From: Typha latifolia
Lineage: Eukaryota > Streptophyta > Magnoliopsida > Poales > Typhaceae
Direction: 5' to 3'
DNA length: 64,000 nt
NCBI GenBank assembly: GCA_019914945.1
Contig: CM034107.1
Span: forward strand, 9,548,001 to 9,612,000
This document shows positions 11,141 through 22,736 of the stretch, piece after piece. Position numbers and translations under genes: made by a program. Position 1 is the stretch's first letter, and every line of letters begins with the position of its first letter. The notes under the pieces are model-generated. The model was not told the DNA's origin and made no database searches. It was given only the letters and a program-made list of their open reading frames with translations.

Positions 11141-14100
11141 TGTTATGAATCAGATCTGGAACGATCCGTTCATAAAGAAATTTAGGTGGAGGTAGCCTCG
11201 TGAGTTAGAGTTCTAATGGCTCTGGTTTCACCTAAATCGGATTCGGGATGAAAAGATAAAAATAAAATAGTGGAGTTAGGTCAGAGAGGGTAGAACGGTA
11301 ATTTTTGACGTTGTGGCGATTGTCGGAGGGTGGTGGACGGCCGAGGGTGGTGGTGGATGGTCGTGCAGTAGGGTGGCTGCTGGAGGTAGGAGGTGGCTAG
11401 GGTATGGATGCTTGAAGGGGATCTACGGTTATGATCTACTCTTATGAAGATAAAGACAATCTAACGGCTAATGTAAAAAGATAATGATGAAAATAATAAC
11501 TAGCTAGACTCATATTTCTCTCAATGATCAATGATAATTATCAACACATGTCCACCCCTATTTATAGGAGTGAAACCCCTAGCGGATCAAATCCACATGC
11601 GAATTATTCGATTTATTTAAATTTTAAAATAATAAGATAAAGCTAACTAACTTGACTCGACTTAACCCATGTGGTCGGATCGTAACAATCCACCACGCTT
11701 CTGACACCTTGTCCTTAAGGTGACTAGTCGTTTACGTCCTTATACTCATACAACTTGTCATGCCAATTAGTGGATTCGGGTTCGTTTCCTCGAGTCCGCC
11801 TAGGAACATGACGTGGGCTGACTAACGCTTGCATTTATGATCGGGGGTAAATCAGTCATCATAGCAAAAACACAAGCCTTTTCTTCGGCACTCTTCTAAG
11901 TCGTTGGGTACAAAGCAGCGCGTGATCATCTGTTGGTTAGGCTGAGTTAGGACAGATGCCGTCTCTAGTGGGCTATGGGCTTAGGCCGCCTTTCTTCTCT
12001 CCTCCTTGCGGATCTGGTTCAGCTGATCCAACTTGGACTCCATCAGAATAGCTAAAGAGAAGGCCTCGTCAGAAGTAGTGGGCCTCAAAGCCTTGACCTC
12101 AGCTTGAATGTCAGGCCTAAGCCCACTAATGAAGGTACTCTTTAGGGCCAAGTTAGACCAATTAGTGACTCGGTTGCATATCCGCTCGAGCTCCTCCCGG
12201 TAAGCTCGAATTGTTGTTGAATGAGTAAGTTTAGTCAACATGGCCTAAAAGTCCTCGTACTAGGTCGGATCGAACCGAGCCAAATCTCATCCGCAAAGTC
12301 TTGCCAAGACTTGAATGGTTGAGTCCGCTCATTCGACTAGTACCACCTAATCGCCAAGCCCTCCAAATGGAATGAGGCTAGTTGGACCTTCTGGTGGTCG
12401 AGTGTGCCATGGTACATGAAAAACTACTCCGCTAGGTAGGTCTAGTCTAGCGGGTCTCCTCCAGAAAATTTTGGGAAATCAAGCTTGACGGTCTAAGCTT
12501 GGATCCCAAAATGTGGTCTGCCATCACGGGCGAAGTGACCTTGAGGTCGAGGCTGGTCTCGTGGGTCATTGGCCCACGGGTTCGGCTCATGTCGCACTCG
12601 AACTGCACGCGGGCCCACCGATTCATTCCACCATTCTTCCTCGGGCTCGTACTCGTGCTTAGGGTCTTATTGATAGGTTCCAAACTGGTTCGGACAAGGT
12701 GGTCGAGCCGGTTCACGAAAATTTAGCCTACCTCAAAAATCGTGTGTTTTATCTCCTTCATTCCAATAACCTAACCCTAACCCTAAGGATGAATTTGAAA
12801 TTCGGCCTAGGGGCGCCGCCACAGGGTGCATGGGGGGCGGCGGCTGGGTTCGGTCGGGGGTCACCGGCAGTCGACCCCTGGTTGGTCCTCGCGATAGTGG
12901 AAAGGCGGCGAGTGGCGATGGAGGGCCAAACTCAAGCTCAGGCTCGAGCTGGTGCAGCAACGATACTGGTGCTTCGCCGGCTGGTCCACCGCCCCCTGAC
13001 AGCTACAGAAGGAACTAGTGGCCCCACTGTAGGGGAGTAGTGGCGACGGGAAACTACGGCGAAGCCACCCATTTGTAGGGGTAGCTTCCCGTGGCTGTGG
13101 TTGTCGGGTTCGGCCACCCAACAGTCGTCGGCAGCTGCAGCAGCCACCAATGGCCGACAGTCGGCCCGAGGAAGCCAGAAGTGGCCGCCGGTGGGCGTGG
13201 GAGCGTCGGACCCATGGCCACCGGCCGCGGATTTGCTACAGCACAAACCACCATGGCTGGCGGTCTTCCAGCCAGTGTCAGAGTGAAAGGAGGCCTGCGC
13301 TCTAGTGTGGGGGCCTTGTGGAAGAGACCGGTCGTGGTAGTATGGGACGTGAGCGTCTGGATGGCCGCCGGTGGGAAGCTAGGGGTTTGCGGTCATTGTT
13401 GTAGGCGGTTCCGGCGTGGCAGCGGCATCTAGGATGGTCTGCAGAGCAGGAGGGGTCCCCACTGCTGCTAGAGGAGGGGTTGAGGCCGAGATTTGGGCTG
13501 ACTCATCCCCTCCCTCACGGGTTGGTAATGGTGGTTGCGATTGTCTAGTCCGGCCATGGCCGGCGGTGCTGGCGGCGCAAGGTGGCCGTGCTGAGTCAGG
13601 AGTGTTGTCGCCAAGGCTTGAATAGCCTTGTCCATCCTCTCGGCGCTCTCTGCAATGGATCTAGTGATCTCATTAGAAAAATCTTTAAAAATTGCCTTCT
13701 CCCATGCCGACGGCTCGTGGTCAACTATTAGTGGTGGTGGCGGGGGTACTAGATCAACTCCCACATAAACGGAGATGAGATCCTGGTCCTCCATGGTTGA
13801 TCCCTCCTCACAGGTCTTGGATTGCGTGTTTAACATCTTCCGAGGAACGTCGGCTCTAATACCAAATATTACGAACCAGATCTAGAACGATCCGTTCATA
13901 AAAAAAATTATGGAAATTTAAATGGAGGTAGCCTCGTGAGTCAGAGTTCTAATGGCTCTAGTTTCACATAAATTAGATATCAGGATGAAAGGATAAAAAT
14001 AAAATAGTGGAGTTAGGTCAGAGAGGGCAGAACGGTAATTTCTGACGTTGTGGCAGTCGTCGGAGGGTAGTGGATGGCCAAGGGTGGTGGTGGACGACCG

Positions 14101-14429
14101 TGTAGTATGGTGGCTGCTGGAGGTAGGAGGTGGCTAGGGTTTGGATACCTTAAAGGGATCTATAGTTATGATCTACTCCTATAAAGATAAAGACAATATA
14201 ACGGCTAATGTAAAAAGATAAGGACGAAAATAATAACTGGCTAAACTCAGATTTATCTCAATGATCAATGATAATTATTAACACATGTCCACCCTTATTT
14301 ATAGGAATGAAATTCTTAGCAGATTGAATCCACATGCGGATTATTCGATTTATTTGAAATTCAAAATAATAAGATAAAACTAACTAACTTGACTCAACTC
14401 GACTTAACCCATGTGATCGGATCATAACA
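11141..14429 (-). mobile_element. Non-autonomous LTR retrotransposon carrying only gag (TR-GAG type)
   Basis: Two direct repeats of about 550 bp (11141-11687 and 13867-14429) are clearly similar along their length with scattered differences. They have TGTTA...TAACA-type ends; the right copy's start is mutated to TATTA. Flanks AACTT (11136-11140) and AACTC (14430-14434) look like a 5-bp target duplication with one change. Next to the right repeat, 13852-13864 reads on the minus strand TGGTATTAGAGCC, one base from the initiator-Met tRNA primer-binding site TGGTATCAGAGCC, so the element points leftward. A purine-rich stretch precedes the left LTR. The 2.2 kb interior has only gag remnants and no protease, integrase or reverse transcriptase. 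Confidence 0.85.
11981..13836 (-). pseudogene. Decayed Retrotrans_gag of the TR-GAG element
   Basis: Minus-strand pieces from right to left: an N-terminal segment at 13836-13468 (SAWEKAIFKDFSNEITRSIA, then a Pro-rich part), a GC-rich diverged part at 13.4-12.7 kb, a central domain at about 12.48-12.24 kb (LDFPKFSG, FFMYHGTLDHQKVQLASFHL), and the C-terminal part at 12241-11981 (LALKSTFISGLRPDIQAEVK, LRPTTSDEAFSLAILMESKL). The central part holds several in-frame stops and frame changes, so it is not functional. The interval 12.8-13.5 kb is much richer in GC than its surroundings and yields many overlapping spurious open frames on both strands. Confidence 0.8.
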
Positions 14430-14434
14430 AACTC

Positions 14435-15440
14435 ACTGATTACTTTAAAAATTTAAGGCCCGTGTAATTTATGCCCAAAATTACGTTATTGTTCTATACT
14501 TAAAAAAGTTTCAAATTAATCTCTGTACTTGCGATTAAAAAGTTTCAAATTAATCTCCATTTTCAATTTTTATGGACAAAAATGTCCTTTCCTTCTTATA
14601 TAAGTATTTCTTTCTTTTCAAAGAGGACCCGCATATTTTATTTTTCTTACTTTCTAAATTATGCTAACTATATAGTAAGTTCTATTAAACCTGATTTTTT
14701 ATGAAATTTAATAGTTATATCACATCTATGAATAAAACAAATATGGGTTAAAAAATCTAATAAAAAAACTCATCTATTTTACTTAATAAACACTACGGGG
14801 GTATTTTAGTAATTTAGGCGTGCTCCATTAACTTTGACATATTAACTGAGGGTTTCACTTTTAGTCGTAAGTATAATGACTAGTTTGAGACTTTTTAAAA
14901 TATATGATAGTAAAGTAATTTTAAACATAAATATAAGGGGGTAAATAATATTTAACCCAAAATTTAAACTCTTTTAGAGAGCAATCGTTTTTACATTTAT
15001 ACGTCCGAACATGAACGGAGTCTCATTTCTTAAAAAAAAGAAAGGAAAATTTGAAGCAAAAAGCGAAAATTCCACGAAGGGCAAATTGGGGAATTCAGCC
15101 TCTTCCACAGTCTCTTGTTGGGTCTGACGAGCCCACCACCTTCCGCCGAATACGACCTCACCGTCCACTACGAGGGATAACAAAAGATCTGACGGTCACA
15201 AACGACGTTAGGGCTTCCTAAATCTTTCGCAAGATCAAACGGTCACAAACGCATCACTCTTTCCTCTTCTCCATACGAAATTACGAATGTTGACCTCCGT
15301 CGCGTTCCATCTTGTATGGACCTAATATTACAAGTTGAGGGTATTTAGGTCATTACCGGATGGTTATGGAAAGTAACAATAACGACCAAGTCGGACGCGG
15401 GAAGTCCTTCTCGGACTTCGTTTCGGTGTCGGAGGAAAAG
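14435..15440. other. Intergenic and promoter-proximal stretch, no gene seen
   Basis: AT-rich with a short imperfect tandem repeat around AAAAAGTTTCAAATTAATCTC at 14507-14560. From about 15.1 kb composition becomes more balanced and leads into the promoter of the next gene. Confidence 0.4.
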
Positions 15441-15442
15441 GG

Positions 15443-15511
15443 TATAAAGTTAGCAGCTTTAAACAACTACGGAAGAATGGCATACTCCAGTGGTCTCTTT
15501 TGTCGATTCAG
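15443..15511 (+). promoter_or_regulatory. TATA box and first (5' UTR) exon of the unknown-function gene
   Basis: TATAAAG at 15443-15449 precedes a short segment ending at a good donor (TTCAG then GTACGC at 15512). The segment contains an ATG at 15478 that could start a short upstream frame. A further non-coding exon ends with the ATG-bearing segment at about 17010-17057. Exon limits are inferred from splice-site matches. Confidence 0.45.
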
Positions 15512-17033
15512 GTACGCTTTCTTCTGTGCTTAAATTCTTGGAATTTATTCTTTGGGTCCTTGAGAAGAGTTTTTATTGAGGTTTTTCTTTGCTGGAAATT
15601 TACAAGAAGAATCATAGAACCTAAGTTTCTCTGTGTGGAATTAATAGGGGTGGATTCTTTTTGAACTGTTCTTTTTTTTTTTTTTTTTTGGCCTTCTTCG
15701 ATGTGTTTGAACTATATTTCGTTCCTTAGTCTTTGGGATCAGGTTTCTAGATGGGTTCTCTTTTTGATAATTTTAGTATAAATAGGTATTCTCATTTGAT
15801 CACTCTGCTGGTCAAAATGAAAGTAAATTTACTAACCTTTTTTATGGCATTGCAGAGTTCAAAATCACTCGAAAATTGCTGGGTTGCGTCCTCCCTTGCA
15901 AATAAGAGGAATTTATTGCTAAAAATTTATGTAATTTATCTTCTGTTCTGAGGGATCCCATAAGGGTTCTGAAACTTTCAGAACATAATTATGATGTTCT
16001 AAATCTTTCGTCTCATCTTTAATTTAATTCTCCGGATTCAAAAGAAAATGTTAAATTACTCCCACATGTAATTTCAAAGTTCGGGTTTAGGGGAAGTCGA
16101 ATGTAAGTTTAGGTTGAAGCCTCTGTTTTTTTGGGGGGTACAAATTTGGGAATGGAGTGATGTTCACAGTGGTCAAATTGAGCTGATAGTATCATCTTTT
16201 GTATTGCATCTAGAAATTAGTATTTTTCTTGTTAGATATATACAAAAAGATTCATTCGAGCAACTACTACTTTGATAAGTGCTTCCTGATCCCTTTCCAA
16301 AATAGAGTTTGTAAAAAGTCACTATTAGTTTATACTGAAAATTATTTTTTTCTTATTTCTCTTTTGTACCCTTCCACAAAGTAAGTATTGTTAGGTCAGC
16401 TTCCATTTGGTAAGAATCGCGACTTCTTATAGGTTTCTCATTTCCTTATGTTGCACCTGTACCATTTTTGGATCCTTGAATTCCAAAGAGATAATTGCAG
16501 GAATGTACTTCTACTTAGTAAGGATTTAGAATGTCCTGGGGTTTAATATTTAATGATCTCAACTTACTCTCTCTTATCATACTTGAATCCTCGAAGTCCA
16601 AGGAAATAACTTTAGAAAATTGAATCTGACTTATTCCAGGATTATTCAATACTTTCTTTGTACGAGTGTAAAACAAATTGGATTTGAGTATTTGACGAAG
16701 AGTTTGGCTTTATCATATTCAATTATGGTATGGTTGTTGATGCAAGTTGATTAGTTCATAACCTGGATATTAAAGTCTGATAATATGTTAAGGCTGACCT
16801 TTTCATCCCTTTGCCTTTGTTTCACTAAGCTTTCCATACATCGGTCATCTTACTTGATTTTCTGTAATTATTTTGGTGCATGAGATCCAAATTAGTCATA
16901 GTAATTGGTGGCCCAAATTCAATTATTCTATTATCATATTTGGATCTGTAAGGTAATGACCTGTTCCTTGTTTTTGTTTGTTCTCGACATGGATTGAATT
17001 TTTATTTAGCTATCTGGAGGTGAAGTCGGACAT

Positions 17034-18555
17034 ATGGTCAGTGGCCCTCTGAAGTTAGTAAGTAAATCATCTTCCTTTTATCTTTCCATGTGACTATGTA
17101 AGTTATATGCCAACATCTTGACTGTTGAATTCCAAGAAAATGGGCTTCAGTAGCATAAGTGAATCATCAAGAGAAGCAGAAGATGTGTTACCTAGAAACC
17201 AATGTGCTATCGATTTCAAAGGTTCTCTGAAAGGCCATGTGGAACATGCAGATGAAATTTACAACTTAAAGGCTTCAAATATTTTTACAGAATCAGATAT
17301 CGAAGGTGTCGATACTAAGCAGAAGATCAATTGCTCTAAAAGACCATCTGCTAGAAGTGACTGCATCTGGTTGATTTCAGATAACAACTCTCCTTCATTG
17401 CTTAGTTCTGATGATTCAGAGATTGATTGTGGTGTTTTGTCTTTGCATGATCAATTCTCTTCAACCTTATCCTTATCTGAAAGCTTTGGCTCTCTTCTGA
17501 AGGAGGACAAGGGTGATTCAAGTCTTTATGTGCCTAGAATGAGCTCCAACGATAAGGCATCTTGCCTTGCTAATGGACCATGTGAGATTGTCGAGGGCAA
17601 AGATTTGAACAATCAGAAAATTATACCATGGATACATGAAACAGTAGGAAATAAAATGAATGATTCTCCATTTGGATTGTTGGAGAGTGATGACTCTTCT
17701 CATGATAGGTCTGTCAGTGAGGACTCATCAGCTGTTAGTACTCCATCTACATCTGCTAATCTTCATGATGATAGACCTTTCAAAGATTTTGACAGAACAG
17801 ACATATGGGTATCTTCATTGGATCTTAATGAGGATTCTGAGTTGATTGGATATAAAGAACAAGATTTTGACATGCTCTATACCGATTTCCCCAGCCCTTC
17901 TTTCTGTGCCACGAGAAATATCCAAATCAGTTCTTCCAACTCTAGTTTCGCAACACCTTTAAGTCAGACAGAGTCCAAGATTGTGTTGGAGGACAAGGAT
18001 TCTGATGAGCCTATCTTCTGGCCATTGGATTATAGTTCATATAAGAATCCAGAATTTGATAAGTTTCTATGTTTGTCACCTCGCAAGGATATACAAAATG
18101 TTGGCCATCCAGGAGTTCGTCGATTGTATCCAATCAGGTCAAGACTTCATCCAAAGAACAGTTGCCAAGCAGACAAAGACACTAAAAAACCAAAGGTTAC
18201 TGCTTCAGAGTGCAAATCCAGAGGTATTAACAATGGCTTCCAGATGATTGCTCCAATTCCTTCAAGGTTGAGCAGATCAATGAAATGTTCTTCCTTGCAG
18301 CAGCAACAGAAGCAGTCCAATGATCCCAAGAAAAGGAGACAGGTCCAGTTAAAAGTTAATGTGGACAAGCACATTGTTGATAAGGAATCATCAAACAAAA
18401 TTTTGCAAGACCTTGAAGCATGTGATTCAAAGAACTTATTCGTGGACGGAACTTCGATCGAGGAATTACTTGGGCTGAATGAGTTTGATGGTCATGAAGG
18501 GATCAATGGGGATGCTAGGGATGATCTGTTTAAATTTTACGTGTCACCTCGATAG
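17034..18555 (+). CDS. Plant protein of unknown function, acidic and Ser-rich (two coding exons inferred)
   Basis: A long frame runs to TAG at 18553-18555. Its first internal ATG is at 17140. Better support exists for an upstream start: ATG at 17034 opens MVSGPLKL, a strong GTAAGT donor follows at 17058, and an acceptor TTCCAAG ends at 17136, joining in frame to KMGFSSISESS. That gives a 79-bp intron and 480 residues. The protein is largely disordered, rich in Ser, Asp and Asn. Its more conserved-looking parts are FWPLDYSSYKNPEFDKFLCL followed by SPRKD, RRLYPIRSRLHPKN, a Gln run, and a C-terminal SIEELLGLNEFDGHEGI. No enzymatic motif, signal peptide or membrane segment is seen. I do not recognise the family. 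If translation starts only at 17140 the protein is 471 residues. Confidence 0.72.
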
Positions 18556-20366
18556 AATGTCAAGGTGATCCTTCAAGTAAGTGTTAGTAATCCATGAACA
18601 ATGGTGGTGACCAAGATGCTCAAGTTCTACCATCAGCTGTGGTATAAAAGCTATCCCAAGGGAGATTATTCTTCAGTAGAGATGCTAATGATTCTTGTTT
18701 ACACAAATGAATCTTGTTCTCCAGCCAACACCTCAAGAAGTTCTGTGATTGCTGATCGGAGGAATAAACTCGTCCAATCTGGGTCTTGATACCATCCTTA
18801 ACTAGTTAAAATTTTCATTTCCAATAGCAATCAGCAGCTGATAATCACTTTCTTAGACCTTAGAGTAGCAAGAGCACACAAAGTAATCTGGTTCCATTCT
18901 AAAGTTTAGTACCATTACTACATTCCGGAGCCATTGGCTTGTGCGTTGTAATTAAGCATGGCTTACTGAGGATTTGCAAACAAGCAGGTAGCATATTTTA
19001 CTTTCTTTTGGAACTGAACTACCAGTGCAAATTGGAGCAAAAGTTTTGGCATGTCTTCTAAAAGTATTTAAAAGGAATATTCATCTGAAATACAGTGAAG
19101 TTATGTCGTTTGATCTTTGATTCGGTAATCTCAGCAGTGTATATATCACATGAATGATATAAGATTTCCCAACATTATGTTCTTCCTGGATAGGCCTTTA
19201 AAGTGCAGTTTTCCATCATAGTATGGTAAACAATTTAATTTACTTAATCTTAGAATGTATTAATGTTACTTATCTATCTCTTTACATCCTTTTTCCTATA
19301 AAAATTAGATATAAATAGAAAATGCTGCGCTTGTTCATTAGCCCACTCTTAATTTACCTCCTCTAGCTTGTTTCCTTCATTTATTATCAATCCATTGCCT
19401 TTGGGTCAACTGTTTTCATGAATTCAAATGTAATATATGTTCATAATACCCTTGTAGGATTCTAAAATTACATCATTCATAGAGAAATTTTTGGTTCCCA
19501 AGTTTTAAGAAACGCTGTTTTCACAAAGCATGCCCACTAAACAACTACTCTAAAAGGCTTAAAGCTAGTAGAGCAATTTTCTATTTAATTGATAAGGTAG
19601 GTACGACTGAAGAACTCTTGACTTTCTGCTCTGATATCATGTTAATTTTATTTTAAAAAAACAGATAATTTGTATTACTTAAACAATTAAAAGCATTGTT
19701 AATGTTAGCAATCAAATATTGTATATCATGTATAGTTAATATCATATTAACTTATTAACTACTCTTAAAAATTAATTTAATAGAGGAAAAATACTCTTTA
19801 GCAAGAATTTCACATTTACAGGTACTGCACAAATTTTAGAGAAACAAAGTTCCAAATGTCGTGATCATGTTTGCATTACCATGACTCGAACCCAGCTAAC
19901 TCGACTCAATTGCCTCCCCCTATACATAAGTATACTTGTGCCGATGAGAAGAATGGGATCATCTTGTTGTGCATAGCCTTAACACCAACTCTTGAAAGCA
20001 TTCTTACTCCATGCATGTTCCGATCTCACCAAATAGTAGAAGAGAATAAACTAATTACAGTAAAGTTAGGCATAAGGATATACATGGAAAACTAGGACAA
20101 TTATAAATCTATCATGCAAGATAAAGTACACGGATTTTAAAACATCGTGAATAGAATAACTTATCCAAAAATACACTTACTTGTGTACAACAAAACTCAT
20201 ACAAGATAGACCATGGAAAACTCTTTCTTATAGCATTTTTAATATTGTATGTATATTGATTTGGTACAAGTATTTATAGGCCATCACATCAGCACTCCGC
20301 GATCATCTCACACCGCACATCTCACACACTCTGTCCCTTTGTATGACTCTCTACTCGTTATCACAT
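18556..20366. other. 3' UTR, then AT-rich intergenic DNA
   Basis: The first 600 or so bases are plausibly the 3' UTR. From about 19.2 kb the sequence is AT-rich without coding signals. The frame at 19871-20095 shows no motif. Confidence 0.4.
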
Positions 20367-20371
20367 CTCAT

Positions 20372-21273
20372 AGGGGTGTAAATGAGCCGCCGAGCCTAAG
20401 CAAGCCAACTCTGGCTTAGGCTCGGCTCAAAGTTAATTTTGAGCCTTAGAATTAGGCTTATGCTCGGCTTAGCTCAACTCAAGCAGAGTCGAGCCGAGCT
20501 CGAGTCTGAAATGAACCTATCATCAAGTCTCATTCAAGTTGAGCCAGATCGAGCCGGACCAAGATAGATTGAGCCCAAGTTGAGCCAAAGAAAAAGAAGA
20601 AGAAGGAGGAGGAGGAGGAGGTGGGGTACCGTAGTTGATTGTAGTTGTCGAAGGAGGAGGAGGTGACACCGCAGCGGCTTACCGCTGCCAAAGAAGAAGA
20701 AGAAGAAGAAGAAGGAGGAGGTGGCACCGCTATTGCAGAAGAAGAAGGAGGAGGAGGAGGAGGCGGGGCACTACGGTGGCTTCCCACTGCTGAAGGAGGA
20801 GGAGGCGGCATTGTGGTGGCTTGCCGCTGTCGAAGAAGGAGGAGGCGGCATTGCGGTGGCTTGTCGCTGTCGAAGGAGGAGGAGGCGGCACCGCGACTAC
20901 AGAAGAAGAAGGAGGAGGAGGCAGCGGCACTGTGGCGGCTTGCCGCTGTCGAAGGAGGAGGAGGCAACACAACAACGATGGCTTAGTGAAAGAGGACGAG
21001 GCAACACTGGCGCACCATGGCAGAGGAGGAGGTGGGGATTTGAGGATTGGGGTTTATCTCATTCCTTTTATACCGACCCTATTGAGTCGAGCCTGAGCGA
21101 GCCGGCTCCAACTAAAGCTCAACTCGATATTTTTCGAGTCGGTTTTAGCGGCTCGACTTAGCTTTGATCAAGTCAAGCTGGACTTGAGCTTTAGCCGAGC
21201 CAAGTCGGACTTGAGCTTCAGCCGAGCCGAGCCCGAGCCAAGCCCGAGCCGCTCGTCAAGCTTGACAGCCCTA
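20372..21273. mobile_element. Non-autonomous DNA element with GAGCCGAGCC ends and an internal minisatellite
   Basis: The segment starts AGGGGTGTAAATGAGCC and ends GCTTGACAGCCCTA, ends like those of plant hAT-type elements, between 5-bp direct repeats CTCAT (20367-20371 and 21274-21278). Both arms are full of degenerate GAGCCGAGC(C/T) units in inverted relation. The centre (about 20600-21000) is a purine-rich GGAGGAGGAGGCGGCA minisatellite with a period near 40 bp. hAT elements make 8-bp duplications, so the class is uncertain. The Ser-, Glu- and Gly-rich open frames here are translations of the repeat, not genes. Confidence 0.6.
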
Positions 21274-21278
21274 CTCAT

Positions 21279-22481
21279 ATATGTCGCTTACTCGTCAACC
21301 ATGGGTTTAATGTGTCTACCGTTGGTCTTTGTTTGCCCTACATAAGCCCTGCTCATTATCTAAAATGTTAGTTCTTCTATGTCTTTATATAGTTACCCAA
21401 AATCTCTATCATTTTTCTAGTAAAATAAAAATATACTCTTAGACCCACCACGAGATAATCTCCTAATTTAATTAAAAGAGCTCTCAACGTCTCCTACTTC
21501 ATCAAGTAGACTAAAGAGATAGATAAACTAGATTTTCTATTCAGATTGGGACTTTGCATAATCCAACACATCTAACATTGATTAAATAAACCTAAATCTT
21601 GTGCATAGTGCTCGCATAGAATTCTACTATAACAGCCCCCTATGTCCAAGGTGGAACTAAGAACTTATAACCTCTATTTTGGATCACAAAATATTAACCA
21701 TTTGGCAAAACCAGTTTTATTTGATAATATCTCATACATCATCCCCTTTTAGATTCTTTCAAGTTAAAAAGGCTATAATTTTTTGTTTTTTTAGTCAATA
21801 TAAAAATCTCATTTGAATTTGTCAATGTAGACAATAAGACTTTCCACCGACCACTAGTTTGAAATTTTCTACACCTAAGACCATGGGAGAAAATATAACT
21901 TTCGCTAATTTATTATGAGATTAAGAGATAGAAATAGGAGTAGGAAGAAAAAAAAATAGCATTATAGAATTTATTATATGAAGGAAAAGATGAAGAAGAT
22001 GAGTATAAATTTATTTTTCTCTCTTACGGTGTCACGTTAATATTTAATGAGGTACTAAATGACAAAAGAGAAAACTTAAAAAGAAAAAAAAGATTCGAGT
22101 GCAATAGAAACCTAAAATAAAACCAATCCATAAAATCGAAAATCAAGTGAATTTTTCATGTAAAAAAAATCTCATATATAAATTGTATGCATTCAATTAT
22201 AATAAAATGTACATCTAGTGGAGAAAGTTTACTAATTAAAAGGAAGACTGCAAGAAAAAAAATCATGTGAAATTCTAATTTGATTGGATCACAAAAGTAA
22301 GTGCATATATCTTTTATAGTCATTACATATTTTATTATAATAGATTGTGTATATATACTAAAATTTATTATTATAAACTAAATACTAAATATAATTAAAT
22401 TATAAAATCTCTAAATTCTAACACATGACCAATAACCAAGTCAATGGGAGGCCAAAACAAATTTTTTTTATCTAAATAAAA
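21279..22481. other. Intergenic, AT-rich, nothing identified
   Basis: No coding frame or clear repeat structure recognised. Confidence 0.4.
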
Positions 22482-22736
22482 TACTCCTCAAATTTATTAT
22501 TAAATGAGGTATAATTCACTGTAGGTCCTAATAAAAATGCGAAACTGATCAACGTTTTTTCTTAGGCAAAAATGCTGATCAATTTAACATTTTATTTAGT
22601 TCGAGAAGTTAATGTAAAAAATTATCTGACGATAAAAATACCGAACTAATTATTATTTTTAAAAACTCTAACTAGTTTAGCATTTTTATTAAAGCTACGG
22701 TGAATTAAATCTCATTTGTAATAAATTTAAGCGGTA
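22482..22736. mobile_element. MITE with ~55-bp terminal inverted repeats
   Basis: The left end TACTCCTCAAATTTATTA matches the reverse complement of the right end (22719-22736), and the match continues imperfectly inward for about 55 bp to AATAAAAATGC on both sides. Length is about 255 bp with no coding capacity. A related copy lies at 34409-34675. Confidence 0.75.

Noticed and set aside
12699..13432. Several overlapping 60-113 codon frames on both strands
   Set aside because: Product of high GC content within the TR-GAG element; no recognisable protein and no conserved motif.
17125..17139. TTG at 17125 as the start of the 476-codon frame
   Set aside because: Not an ATG; an in-frame TGA is just upstream. 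The ATG at 17034 via a short intron, or ATG 17140, is more credible.
20530..21161. 146-codon Ser-rich and Glu/Gly-rich frames
   Set aside because: Translations of a GGAGGAGGAGGCGGCA minisatellite; both strands open for the same reason.
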